Positions 1 through 7,735 of a stretch of DNA of 64,000 nt are shown here, piece after piece (position 1 is the stretch's first letter; each line of letters starts with the position of its first letter). The notes below the pieces were generated by a model, which was not told the origin of the DNA, did no database searches, and was given only the letters and a program-made list of their open reading frames with translations. The stretch lies in NCBI RefSeq assembly GCF_018131005.1, contig NZ_JAFCJK010000016.1, positions 26,574 to 90,573 of the forward strand. Reading direction: 5' to 3'. The stretch is from Bradyrhizobium lablabi. Its GTDB lineage: Bacteria > Pseudomonadota > Alphaproteobacteria > Rhizobiales > Xanthobacteraceae. Position numbers and translations under genes: made by a program.

Positions 1-76
1 ACACTCGCAACCTGACGTTGATATTAAGCTTGACGCCGGCGCGAGAGGTTAATTCTGGAACCAAACGATGACGGTA

Positions 77-102
77 CCATCGATGCCTGCAAGCATCGAT
101 GG
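77..102. repeat. Perfect 10-bp inverted repeat
   Basis: The arms CCATCGATGC and GCATCGATGG are separated by 6 bases, so the RNA could fold into a stable hairpin. It lies about 65 bases past the stop of the minus-strand glycosyltransferase, where a terminator would be expected. No clear T-run follows on the minus strand, so it could equally be a protein-binding palindrome. Confidence 0.45.
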
Positions 103-166
103 CGCGGAGCTTCAGCAGATGCGATGAACAGACACGCAGGCAACCACCGCGCCGCAGTGTCGTTGC

Positions 167-1159
167 TTAAGGACGTGCTCTGACGTCAGAGAGCTTGAAG
201 CCTCTCAGGAAAACACTGTGACGAATGGAGTCCGCAAGCAGGTGGGGAGGTGACGTGTCCTTGCGGCCGGTCAGCAGCACGCGCAAACGCCACAATGACT
301 GCCCCACAATCATGCAGGCATCAGCCGTGGCGGCGTAGATCGCGCCATGATTCTTCAGAAAATAACGTCGGCGGGCCTCGAGCAGGTAGGCAGGAAGCCG
401 TTTGGCCTGAGCATTGACTCCGCTCGATTGGCCAATGAGGTGGACTATGCGGCTTGCCGGCACGTACCACGTCGGCCAACCATGCCTTCTCGCATTGAAG
501 CAATAGTCGATGTCGTCGAAGTAGGTGAAATAGCCTTCATCCAGCAGGCCGGTTGCATCGATCGTCTCGCGGCGAATGATCATGCTCGCGCCGGACACCC
601 AATCGGTCTCGAAGGCGTGGTCGCGTACCGGTGGCGCTACGACCCAGCGCCGCAGCAGCCGCGTCACGAGACCAAGCTTCAGACCGGCCTCGAACTCGCC
701 GAACGGAGAATGAAATCGAAACGCCGATCGTTGGGGTGTGCCATCCGGATCTTCCAGCCTGCTGCCGGCGATGCCGACTTTCGGGTTCTGGTCCATGAAA
801 TCGACGAGCGCCTTGAAGGCATTCGGTCGTACGATGGTGTCGGGATTAAGCAGCAACACGTAGTGCGGCGGGGCCGGCAAAGCCATGGCCGGAGCGATGA
901 TCGCATTGTTGCCGCCCGTGAACCCGAGGTTGTCGGAGAGCGCCGTCAAACCGCACCAGGATCCCCAGCCGTTGTCGTCGATGGCCTGCTGAATGCGCTC
1001 GGCGGAATCGTCTCCCGTGCCATTCTCGCAAACAGCGACCCGCATTCCGGGCACAGTGTCAATTTCCGGCGCGATCGAATGCAAGCAGTCGATCACAAGC
1101 TGTGCGACCCGGTAGTTGACGATAGCGACGAGCAATTTCACGGGACCGGCCGAACTCAA
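167..1159 (-). CDS. GT2 family glycosyltransferase (rhamnosyltransferase-like)
   Basis: The product is about 330 residues and predicted to add a sugar from an activated donor to a lipid-linked EPS intermediate at the cytoplasmic membrane. A GT-A fold is indicated by the N-terminal IVNYR strand, by NLGFTGGNN and by LLLNPDT, which sits where the metal-binding DxD of WbbL-like enzymes is found. An acceptor-side ED-like region (YFDDIDYCFNARRHGW) follows. There is no true ATG: the longest start is TTG at 1159, and GTG at 1141 (VKLLVAIVNY) is an equally good choice. It points away from the pseudopilin gene and opens the EPS locus in this window. Donor and acceptor sugars cannot be told from sequence. 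Confidence 0.85.
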   Translation of the reverse strand: MSSAGPVKLLVAIVNYRVAQLVIDCLHSIAPEIDTVPGMRVAVCENGTGDDSAERIQQAIDDNGWGSWCGLTALSDNLGFTGGNNAIIAPAMALPAPPHYVLLLNPDTIVRPNAFKALVDFMDQNPKVGIAGSRLEDPDGTPQRSAFRFHSPFGEFEAGLKLGLVTRLLRRWVVAPPVRDHAFETDWVSGASMIIRRETIDATGLLDEGYFTYFDDIDYCFNARRHGWPTWYVPASRIVHLIGQSSGVNAQAKRLPAYLLEARRRYFLKNHGAIYAATADACMIVGQSLWRLRVLLTGRKDTSPPHLLADSIRHSVFLRGFKLSDVRARP

Positions 1160-1612
1160 ATAGGGTCAGCTTAGCTGTAGCGCGAAAAATCGAGACAGGT
1201 CAGCAATGCAGCGCGTCTACTCGGCCATTTTCGGCCGCTCGTCAATTGCCTGGTGCACCCGACAGTTAATTTCGCTTGCGAGGCGGCAATAGCCTGAAAG
1301 AAGGACCGAAAGCGGCACCAGGGCCGCCGATCCAGAACTGCGAGGTGGGCCGCCACCCATAAAAATACGGGGCTACGTTCAGGTTATTGATCCGCGATAA
1401 GGCTTCGGCAATATTACTCAAAGGCGAACTGGACAGACGAGGCCGAAATAACCGGCCAGGTTCCCTGATTTTTTGGATCAAACCGTGTTTTATTAATTCG
1501 GTTACTTGAGATTCACCGCCTTGGCAGCGGTTCCATCATATCAACGCTTTGGAGAGAACTCGCCGTCACGATCGAGCCGAAATTCACGAAGATGAATTCC
1601 GGAGGCGGGGTG
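1160..1612. other. Intergenic region between divergent genes
   Basis: This stretch separates the minus-strand glycosyltransferase from the plus-strand pseudopilin gene and must carry both promoters. Short open frames on the minus strand (1171-1356, 1266-1481) have no ribosome binding site or recognisable motif and I do not call them genes. I see no clear promoter hexamers or RNA structure. Confidence 0.5.
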
Positions 1613-2110
1613 ATGGTGGCGACGGCATGGAATGGAGGATCGCGGTCAGATCGGAGCGCGGCAAGGCGGATCCGCGGGCGAGCGGATGCCGGGTACACGC
1701 TGCTCGAGCTTTTGGTCGTGATGGGAGTCATCGCAATCCTGACCGCTGTCGCAACCCCGCAGCTGATGGGATATTTCGGCAAGGCCAAGGTCCAGTCGGT
1801 GCAACTCCAGATCGAGAACATCAATACGGCGCTCGAGATGTACTACATGGAGAACGGAGTCTATCCGAGCACGAGCGTCGGCCTCAAAGCCCTGGTCGAG
1901 CCGACGCCGGAGGCGCCACGATGGAACGGGCCTTATTTGAAGAAGGCAAAGAACCTCGTGGACCCCTGGGGACGGCCATATCAGTACAACTATCCAACGG
2001 CGACCGGCGAGTACGAGGTGTATTCATTGGGGGCATCGGGGAAGGCAGCAGCGGTATCGAATCAAGGCCGCTTCAATGGAACTCAGTCCCCAATCGAGAG
2101 CAGGTCATAA
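1613..2110 (+). CDS. gspG: Type II secretion GspG-like major pseudopilin (orphan)
   Basis: This is a 165-residue prepilin-like protein. A basic leader of about 27 residues ends in Gly, followed by YTLLELLVVMG, so Glu is at +5 of the predicted mature protein as prepilin peptidase and pilin assembly require. The globular part has the GspG features: a hydrophobic N-terminal helix, ENGVYPST, a GP-Y block and DPWGRPYQYNYP. The start is set at 1613 because GGAGG lies about 8 bases upstream; an in-frame ATG at 1592 lacks such a site. No other gsp gene or prepilin peptidase is in the window, so a partner system must exist elsewhere or the protein works alone. Its place inside an EPS locus suggests a role in export of locus products, which is inference. 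Confidence 0.88.
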   Translation: MVATAWNGGSRSDRSAARRIRGRADAGYTLLELLVVMGVIAILTAVATPQLMGYFGKAKVQSVQLQIENINTALEMYYMENGVYPSTSVGLKALVEPTPEAPRWNGPYLKKAKNLVDPWGRPYQYNYPTATGEYEVYSLGASGKAAAVSNQGRFNGTQSPIESRS

Positions 2111-2302
2111 CTTGTCAAGGATGCTCTCCGAGACGGCCCCTGGCAGCCAGCACATTTAAAGTAAGAGAATTCGAGATTATTGGGTTGTTTGATTACCTTA
2201 ACTGTTTCCGGAATTATACTAGTATTTCGCGCTAATTGTTGGGCAATGTATTGCCCCGGACACTTCCCTGTGCTTGAGATTTTTGAGTGTTTCGAGGCCC
2301 CC

Positions 2303-3058
2303 ATGACCAACAAGTCCCTTTCGGATCTGCGCCCAGCCTTCGAAGAAATCTACCGGACCCATGTCATCGGTGCTGGTTTTTTTGAGTCGGACGATTACTA
2401 TCGACGTGACAAAGAGCGCTACTGGCGTTCGCTTGAAATCTTGTCGAGCCAGGATCTTCCACGTCCTGCGAGGATTTTGGAAATAGGTGGCGGGCAGTTG
2501 GCCATCTTACGCAAGCTGCTTTTTAATGATAGCTGCGTTGTTGGCGATATAAGCGAAAAGTATGTTGCGCCCCTCAAGCGTGCAAATGTTGAATTTCTTC
2601 ACTACAATCTATTGGAGCAGACCGAGCCTGAAGCTGGGGAGCTGTTTGATGTCATCATTTTGCTGGAAGTGATCGAACATATTCCGAAACCCGCATATAC
2701 GATCTTTGCCAATTTAAAGAAGCTGCTCCGTAAGGACGGGATTCTCTTCGTAACAACTCCTAATCTTTTCAGGCTTAGGAACTTGATCCGAATGTTCCTT
2801 GGAATTGAGTTTCTTGATCGCTTTATGCTGCCTCAGCCTGAACAGGGACTCGGACATCAGCTTGAATATTCGGCAGAGCATTTGCAGTGGCAGTTTGAAC
2901 AGGCCGGTATGAGGGTGGTTCTGTTACAGCACGATGAGCTAGGAAGGGTGGGACACAGTCCCAAGGCGAGACTGGCGCGTACGTTGCTCGCACCGTTAAG
3001 GTTGCGACCCATGTGGCGAGATGGGCTCGTTGCAATCGGCCGTTGTCACGAGGAGTAG
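2303..3058 (+). CDS. Class I SAM-dependent methyltransferase
   Basis: A 251-residue cytosolic enzyme with a Rossmann-type SAM-binding core: ILEIGGGQLAIL is motif I, VVGDIS carries the motif II acidic residue, and LFDVIILLEVIEHIPKP is the motif IV/V region typical of UbiG-like methyltransferases. It probably methylates a sugar or lipid intermediate of the EPS pathway; the substrate cannot be predicted. The frame stays open upstream to 2180, but the ATG at 2303 (MTNKSLSD) starts the folded domain. The gene appears more AT-rich by eye than the downstream export genes, as is common for exchanged glycan genes. Confidence 0.8.
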   Translation: MTNKSLSDLRPAFEEIYRTHVIGAGFFESDDYYRRDKERYWRSLEILSSQDLPRPARILEIGGGQLAILRKLLFNDSCVVGDISEKYVAPLKRANVEFLHYNLLEQTEPEAGELFDVIILLEVIEHIPKPAYTIFANLKKLLRKDGILFVTTPNLFRLRNLIRMFLGIEFLDRFMLPQPEQGLGHQLEYSAEHLQWQFEQAGMRVVLLQHDELGRVGHSPKARLARTLLAPLRLRPMWRDGLVAIGRCHEE

Positions 3059-3272
3059 CGTCCTCTGCTACAATCCAAAATTGTAGCTTATCTGACCGTT
3101 GGCGGCCGGATAGTCTGCGGAGCGGAGGCGCATCGCATCGTGGACGCTGGTTGCTCATGACACGCGGCGATCTTTGCGCATCGATAGGGATGGCAAGCTA
3201 AATGCGGCATCGAGTTAGCTTGCTAGCAGGCACCACAGACCGGTTCATGATGATTCGTAGGCTCGTTGGCGA

Positions 3273-4670
3273 ATGAGGGTAGGAGGAGAAGCGTCGTGGC
3301 CGGCTGGCCCGACATCGTTGCGGTCTCGTGCTTTTCGGGCAGGTAGCTTGGCGCTTGTTGGACACTTTTCCAACCTCATGCTGCGCTTCATCGCGACCGT
3401 GATACTGACGCGAATATTTTCTCCCGATGCGTTCGGAATTCTTGCCGTTATTATGTCTGTTCAAGTGGTCATCGCACTGTTGACCGATATCGGCCTGCAT
3501 CAGGCCGTCATCCAGAGCAAGAATGGTAGCGATCCTGCGCTACTGAACACCGCTTTCACGCTGCAAATTGGAAGAGGTTTTTTTATCTGGCTGCTCACCC
3601 TAGGCCTTGCCGGCGGATTATCCGTCGCAATAAAGTACGAGCTGGTTCCCGGACATTCGGTCTATTCCAACCCGCAATTGCCCCTCTACCTTGGAGTTGT
3701 GTCTCTATCCGCGGCCATTTCAGGCTTTCAATCCATGAAGGCTATCACTGCGGGCCGGAATTTGCAGCTCGGCAGATTGCTAGTTATTGAGTTGGTCACC
3801 CAGCTGTTAGGGCTGGTCTTTATTATCTCTATTGCCCGGATCACGGAATCATTGTGGTCATATATTTTTGGGATGCTGCTCTCTGCTGCCATAGCGGTGT
3901 TCTTGAGTCACGTAGTACTAAACGGCCACCCGGATCGGCCTGGCTGGAGTCGCGACGCCGCGAAGGAGCTATTTCAATTTGGTCGATGGACGTTCCTTTC
4001 CTCGTTCCTTAGTGCGTTTGCAGCCAATGGAGACCGACTATTGTTCGGCGTGTGGTTCACACCGCAGCTGCTCGGCCTTTATTCAATTGCCTATAACCTT
4101 GCGACCGTACCTGAGGGGCTGGTCAATCGCGTATTTGGAACTGTCTCGTTTCCAGCGCTAAGCGAGGCAGCTCGTGTCCAGCCACGACGTTTCCCGGAGA
4201 TTTACTTCCGCATGCGCTGGATCACGGATTCTGCGCTCTTGTTTCTGGCGGGCTTCCTGTTTTCGGCTGGGTCGATGATTGTGAGCATCATCTATGACGC
4301 ACGCTACACCGAAGCCGGGTGGATGCTCGAGTACCTCTCATTTGGTCTCATCTTCGTTCGATATGGTTTGTCGCAGAATGCTTATCTGGCGCTGGGGCGA
4401 CCTGACTATGTAAGTATCCTAAGCCTCGCCAAGCTGATTTCGCTGTTTTCGTTTGCGTCCATATTCTTCTATCTTTTTGGTGTGAAGGGCGCCGTCCTGG
4501 GAGTCGCCTTTCATATGCTGCCTACTTCGCTTTGTACTTTCTATTTCAATCGCAAGCACGGCTTGAATAGCCTTCGCCTGGAGATCTGCGTTCTCGCGAC
4601 CTGGATATTTGGGTGGCTTGTTGGCGTGGGCTGCTCAGCGATCCAATCTTATGCTGTCAAGTTCATTTGA
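3273..4670 (+). CDS. Wzx-like polysaccharide flippase (MATE/MOP superfamily)
   Basis: A 465-residue integral membrane protein with about 12-14 hydrophobic segments and short charged loops, the length and pattern of PST/Wzx lipid-linked oligosaccharide flippases. The N-terminal part (GHFSNLMLRFIATVILTRIFSP, given here only to mark the first helix region, residues about 28-50) and the FGRWTFLSSF block near residue 235 match the WzxC/oligosaccharide flippase family. It would move undecaprenyl-linked repeat units to the periplasmic face for polymerisation. It lies 15 bases upstream of a glycosyltransferase and is probably cotranscribed with it. The ribosome binding site is weak. Confidence 0.87.
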   Translation: MRVGGEASWPAGPTSLRSRAFRAGSLALVGHFSNLMLRFIATVILTRIFSPDAFGILAVIMSVQVVIALLTDIGLHQAVIQSKNGSDPALLNTAFTLQIGRGFFIWLLTLGLAGGLSVAIKYELVPGHSVYSNPQLPLYLGVVSLSAAISGFQSMKAITAGRNLQLGRLLVIELVTQLLGLVFIISIARITESLWSYIFGMLLSAAIAVFLSHVVLNGHPDRPGWSRDAAKELFQFGRWTFLSSFLSAFAANGDRLLFGVWFTPQLLGLYSIAYNLATVPEGLVNRVFGTVSFPALSEAARVQPRRFPEIYFRMRWITDSALLFLAGFLFSAGSMIVSIIYDARYTEAGWMLEYLSFGLIFVRYGLSQNAYLALGRPDYVSILSLAKLISLFSFASIFFYLFGVKGAVLGVAFHMLPTSLCTFYFNRKHGLNSLRLEICVLATWIFGWLVGVGCSAIQSYAVKFI

Positions 4671-4685
4671 CGTAGGGTTGCTTTG

Positions 4686-6014
4686 ATGCCGATCACGCAT
4701 GGAAAGGCCGTGGGTGGCATGAGAAAGTTGCGCGTCCTGGTTCTGGCTGAATCTGCCAATCCCGAGTGGACGAGCGTGCCCCTTGTCGGTTGGAATCTGG
4801 CAAATGCGCTGTCGAAGGTCGCCAACGTTCACGTCGTTACCCAGATCCGGAACAGGGACGCCTTTCTGCGGAAAGGATGGATCGAGGGCCAAGATTTTAC
4901 CGCGATAGATAATGAAAAGGTGGTTGCCCCACTCCACCGGATAGCAACTCGAATACGAGGAGGGGACAATCAAGGCTGGACAACCGTCATGGCTGTGATG
5001 GCTTTTGCATACTATTCGTTCGAATGGCAGGTATGGCGGCGATTTCGTCAACAGTTGATCGCCCATGACTTTGACCTGGTGCACCGCGTTACTCCCGTGA
5101 GCCCAACGATACAGAGCCTCATTGCATCCCGGCTCGCGAGGATCGGCGTTCCCTTCGTGGTCGGACCGCTGAACGGAGGCGTGCCCTGGCCCAAGGGCTT
5201 TCGCCATCGCCAACATGCCGAGAGAGAGTTTCTCTCGAACATCAGGCGGCTCTATCAACTCATGCCTGCCTATCGATCAATGCGGCGAAGTAGCTCGGCC
5301 ATCATCTGTGGTTCGACCTTTACGCAAGATGAGATTCCCGATTGGGCCCGCCAAAAGAGCGTTTTCATTCCAGAAAACGGTGTGGATGGCGAGTTGTTCT
5401 GCCTGAGTAGAAGTTCGAGCACATCTTCAGTGCTGCAGGGGGCGTTCGTTGGCCGTCTGGTGCCTTACAAGGGCGCCGACCTTTTGATCAGGGCCGCGGA
5501 GCCGTTTCTGAAAGATGGGGTTCTAAAACTGCACATCATCGGTGACGGACCTCAAGGTGAGGCGCTGAGGCAAATGGTCAATTCGCTGGGACTGGAACAA
5601 AGCGTGTTATTCCATGGTTGGGTGCCCCATTCGAAAATCCAGGAAAGGCTGATTGCGTGCGACTTCCTCGGATTTCCAAGCATCAGAGAATTTGGTGGCG
5701 GTGTCGTCGTCGAAGCGATGGCGGTCGGTGTCACGCCGATTGTCGCGGACTATGGCGGCCCTGCTGATCTGGTGAACGACGAGACGGGCATCCGCGTGCC
5801 ATTCGGCGATGAAGAGAGCCTGGTTCGCGGATTTAGATCGGCGATCGCAAACGCCATACAGAATCCGCAATTGTTGAACCGCCTTGGGAGCGCAGCGCGG
5901 GCGAGAGTGCTTCGCACCCTTACCTGGGAAGCCAAGGCGCAGCAAATGCTTCGAATCTATCATTCGGTGATGTCGAGCGATGGGGATCTTCCTGCTCTGG
6001 GTTTTCCCAGGTAG
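4686..6014 (+). CDS. GT4 family glycosyltransferase
   Basis: A 442-residue GT-B enzyme. The N-terminal acceptor half begins LRVLVLAES. The C-terminal half carries the GT4 donor signature: FVGRLVPYKGADLLI, then IIGDGPQGEAL, and the E(x7)E-like block FGGGVVVEAMAVGVTPIV followed by YGGPADLV. It should transfer a sugar from an NDP-sugar to a lipid-linked intermediate in the cytoplasm. The start is ATG at 4686, with TTG immediately before it. The internal ATG at 4719 (MRKLRVLVL) lies closest to the first beta strand and is a fair alternative. It probably shares a transcript with the flippase upstream. Confidence 0.87.
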   Translation: MPITHGKAVGGMRKLRVLVLAESANPEWTSVPLVGWNLANALSKVANVHVVTQIRNRDAFLRKGWIEGQDFTAIDNEKVVAPLHRIATRIRGGDNQGWTTVMAVMAFAYYSFEWQVWRRFRQQLIAHDFDLVHRVTPVSPTIQSLIASRLARIGVPFVVGPLNGGVPWPKGFRHRQHAEREFLSNIRRLYQLMPAYRSMRRSSSAIICGSTFTQDEIPDWARQKSVFIPENGVDGELFCLSRSSSTSSVLQGAFVGRLVPYKGADLLIRAAEPFLKDGVLKLHIIGDGPQGEALRQMVNSLGLEQSVLFHGWVPHSKIQERLIACDFLGFPSIREFGGGVVVEAMAVGVTPIVADYGGPADLVNDETGIRVPFGDEESLVRGFRSAIANAIQNPQLLNRLGSAARARVLRTLTWEAKAQQMLRIYHSVMSSDGDLPALGFPR

Positions 6015-6130
6015 CGATAAGGTCCACAATGCAGTGACTCCTCGGGCAAGATACCGCTCTTACGCAAATGGATCGAGAGTGCGATATGTCCGCAGTCGGC
6101 ACGAACGCGTGGTAGTTGAGCCCTGTCATC

Positions 6131-7537
6131 ATGAATAGTCTCGTCGCAACTTCGGCCCTGCTGCTTTGGCCTCTGGTCGCCGTGGCGTGTTTCATGGCGT
6201 TGCCGGCCACTCGGGCGACCATATGGGTCATCCTTGGAGCTCAGCTGCTTCTTCCGGTCGGGGAGATGATCAAGTTTGAAATGGTCCCTCAGCTCGACAA
6301 GGCGACCATTCCGAGCCTTTGTATTTTCGTCGCATATCTTGTCACAGTACGCCGCGCCTGGAGGCCGAGGTTCGGATTGGCAGAGATTCTTGTATTGATG
6401 TTCCTGTTGGGGCCTGTTGCGACATCGACGCTGAATAACGATCCCGTCTTTATAGGAGATCGCGTGATCCCCGGCGTCGGTATCTACGATGCCGGATCTG
6501 CAATCGGCATCGCCATACTCACCCTCATGCCATTCTTTGTCGGTCGAGGCTTGTTGCGAGGAGTTGATGCAAACCAGCAAGTCCTAAACGCTCTTGTCGT
6601 TGCGGGCTTGCTATATTCAATACCGATGCTTTTTGAGATACGATTTAGTCCTCAATTGCATGAATGGGTCTACGGTTACTACCCTTCTGACTTCATACAG
6701 CAGATGAGAGATGGCGGCTTTCGCCCGATGGTATTTATGGGTCATGGATTGATTGCTGCAATTTTCCTCTGTATGACCCTCGCCGCGTCCGCGGCCCTTT
6801 GGCGAACGAAAACACGAGTTCTACGCTTGCCCTCGGCAGGTATCGTTGCATACCTCGGCATTGTCTTGGTGCTTTGCAAGAGCGCAGGGGCCGCCGTCCT
6901 TGCCGCTTTGATCGTTCCGCTGATCGGTTTCGGACGGCTGAAGGTGCAAAGCTATGTGGCAATCGCGATGGCCGTTGTGGCTCTTTCTTATCCCTTGCTG
7001 CGCTTTTCGGGACTTGTTCCAACTGACTTCATCTTGAACACCGTTCAGACCGTCAGCGTTGATCGGGCATCGTCTCTGGGACTACGGTTTGAAAATGAAG
7101 ACAGGTTACTAGAGCATGCCTTTCAACGCCCGCTTTGGGGATGGGGAAGATATGGAAGAAGCCGCGTCTACGATGAGGATGGCCGAGATATTACTGTTAC
7201 GGACGGACGCTGGATTATTACCCTCGGGCAATTTGGCCTGGTTGGCTTCCTAGCCGAATTCGGGCTTTTGGCGCTCTGCGTGATCAGAGCCGCAAGGGCA
7301 TATTCCCTCGCTGTGTCATTTCGAGAGAAAAGCAATCTCGTCGCGCTCTCTCTCATCCTCGCGACGAACGTCGTCGATTCGCTGCCCAATGCGAGCTTGT
7401 TGCCCATAACCTGGCTCTTGGCGGGAGCCTTGCTCGGGCGTGCGGAAGACGTGCGGGAGCCCGCTGGGGTCAAGTCATTCAAGTCTTCATCTTCGCGGCG
7501 ACTGGCTGAACCAACCGGGTCCCCGCATAGGGTGTAG
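6131..7537 (+). CDS. Wzy/O-antigen ligase-like membrane protein
   Basis: A 468-residue polytopic protein with about 11-12 hydrophobic segments and one larger hydrophilic stretch near residues 295-360. That loop contains ENEDRLLEHAF and PLWGWGRYGRSR, the typical periplasmic loop of the Wzy/WaaL O-antigen polymerase and ligase superfamily. It probably polymerises flipped repeat units in the periplasm. The ATG at 6131 (MNSLVATSALLLW) is preferred; a TTG five codons earlier is possible. It follows the GT4 gene by about 115 bases. Assignment as polymerase rather than ligase rests on the EPS context, not on sequence. Confidence 0.8.
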   Translation: MNSLVATSALLLWPLVAVACFMALPATRATIWVILGAQLLLPVGEMIKFEMVPQLDKATIPSLCIFVAYLVTVRRAWRPRFGLAEILVLMFLLGPVATSTLNNDPVFIGDRVIPGVGIYDAGSAIGIAILTLMPFFVGRGLLRGVDANQQVLNALVVAGLLYSIPMLFEIRFSPQLHEWVYGYYPSDFIQQMRDGGFRPMVFMGHGLIAAIFLCMTLAASAALWRTKTRVLRLPSAGIVAYLGIVLVLCKSAGAAVLAALIVPLIGFGRLKVQSYVAIAMAVVALSYPLLRFSGLVPTDFILNTVQTVSVDRASSLGLRFENEDRLLEHAFQRPLWGWGRYGRSRVYDEDGRDITVTDGRWIITLGQFGLVGFLAEFGLLALCVIRAARAYSLAVSFREKSNLVALSLILATNVVDSLPNASLLPITWLLAGALLGRAEDVREPAGVKSFKSSSSRRLAEPTGSPHRV

Positions 7538-7735
7538 CTGGTCAGCTGAAGGAGAATTCCTGGTCCGCCGACCAGCAAACCGAGGACGATAAAATCGGGT
7601 CATGAAAGCAAAATTAAGCAAGGCATTGTGAATGCGGAGTTATTGTATCAACGAAAGAGTAATAGGCGGCACGAGGAAGGCTTTAGGAACTTGACTGTAT
7701 AGACCTATTATCGCGAGTCATATCGGGGACGATAA

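Noticed and set aside
347..1174. 275-residue open frame on the plus strand
   Set aside because: It lies fully antisense to a clear GT2 glycosyltransferase and has no motifs; a high-GC shadow frame.
1266..1481. 71-residue minus-strand open frame
   Set aside because: No ribosome binding site, and the translation matches no known pattern. It lies in the divergent region upstream of gspG.
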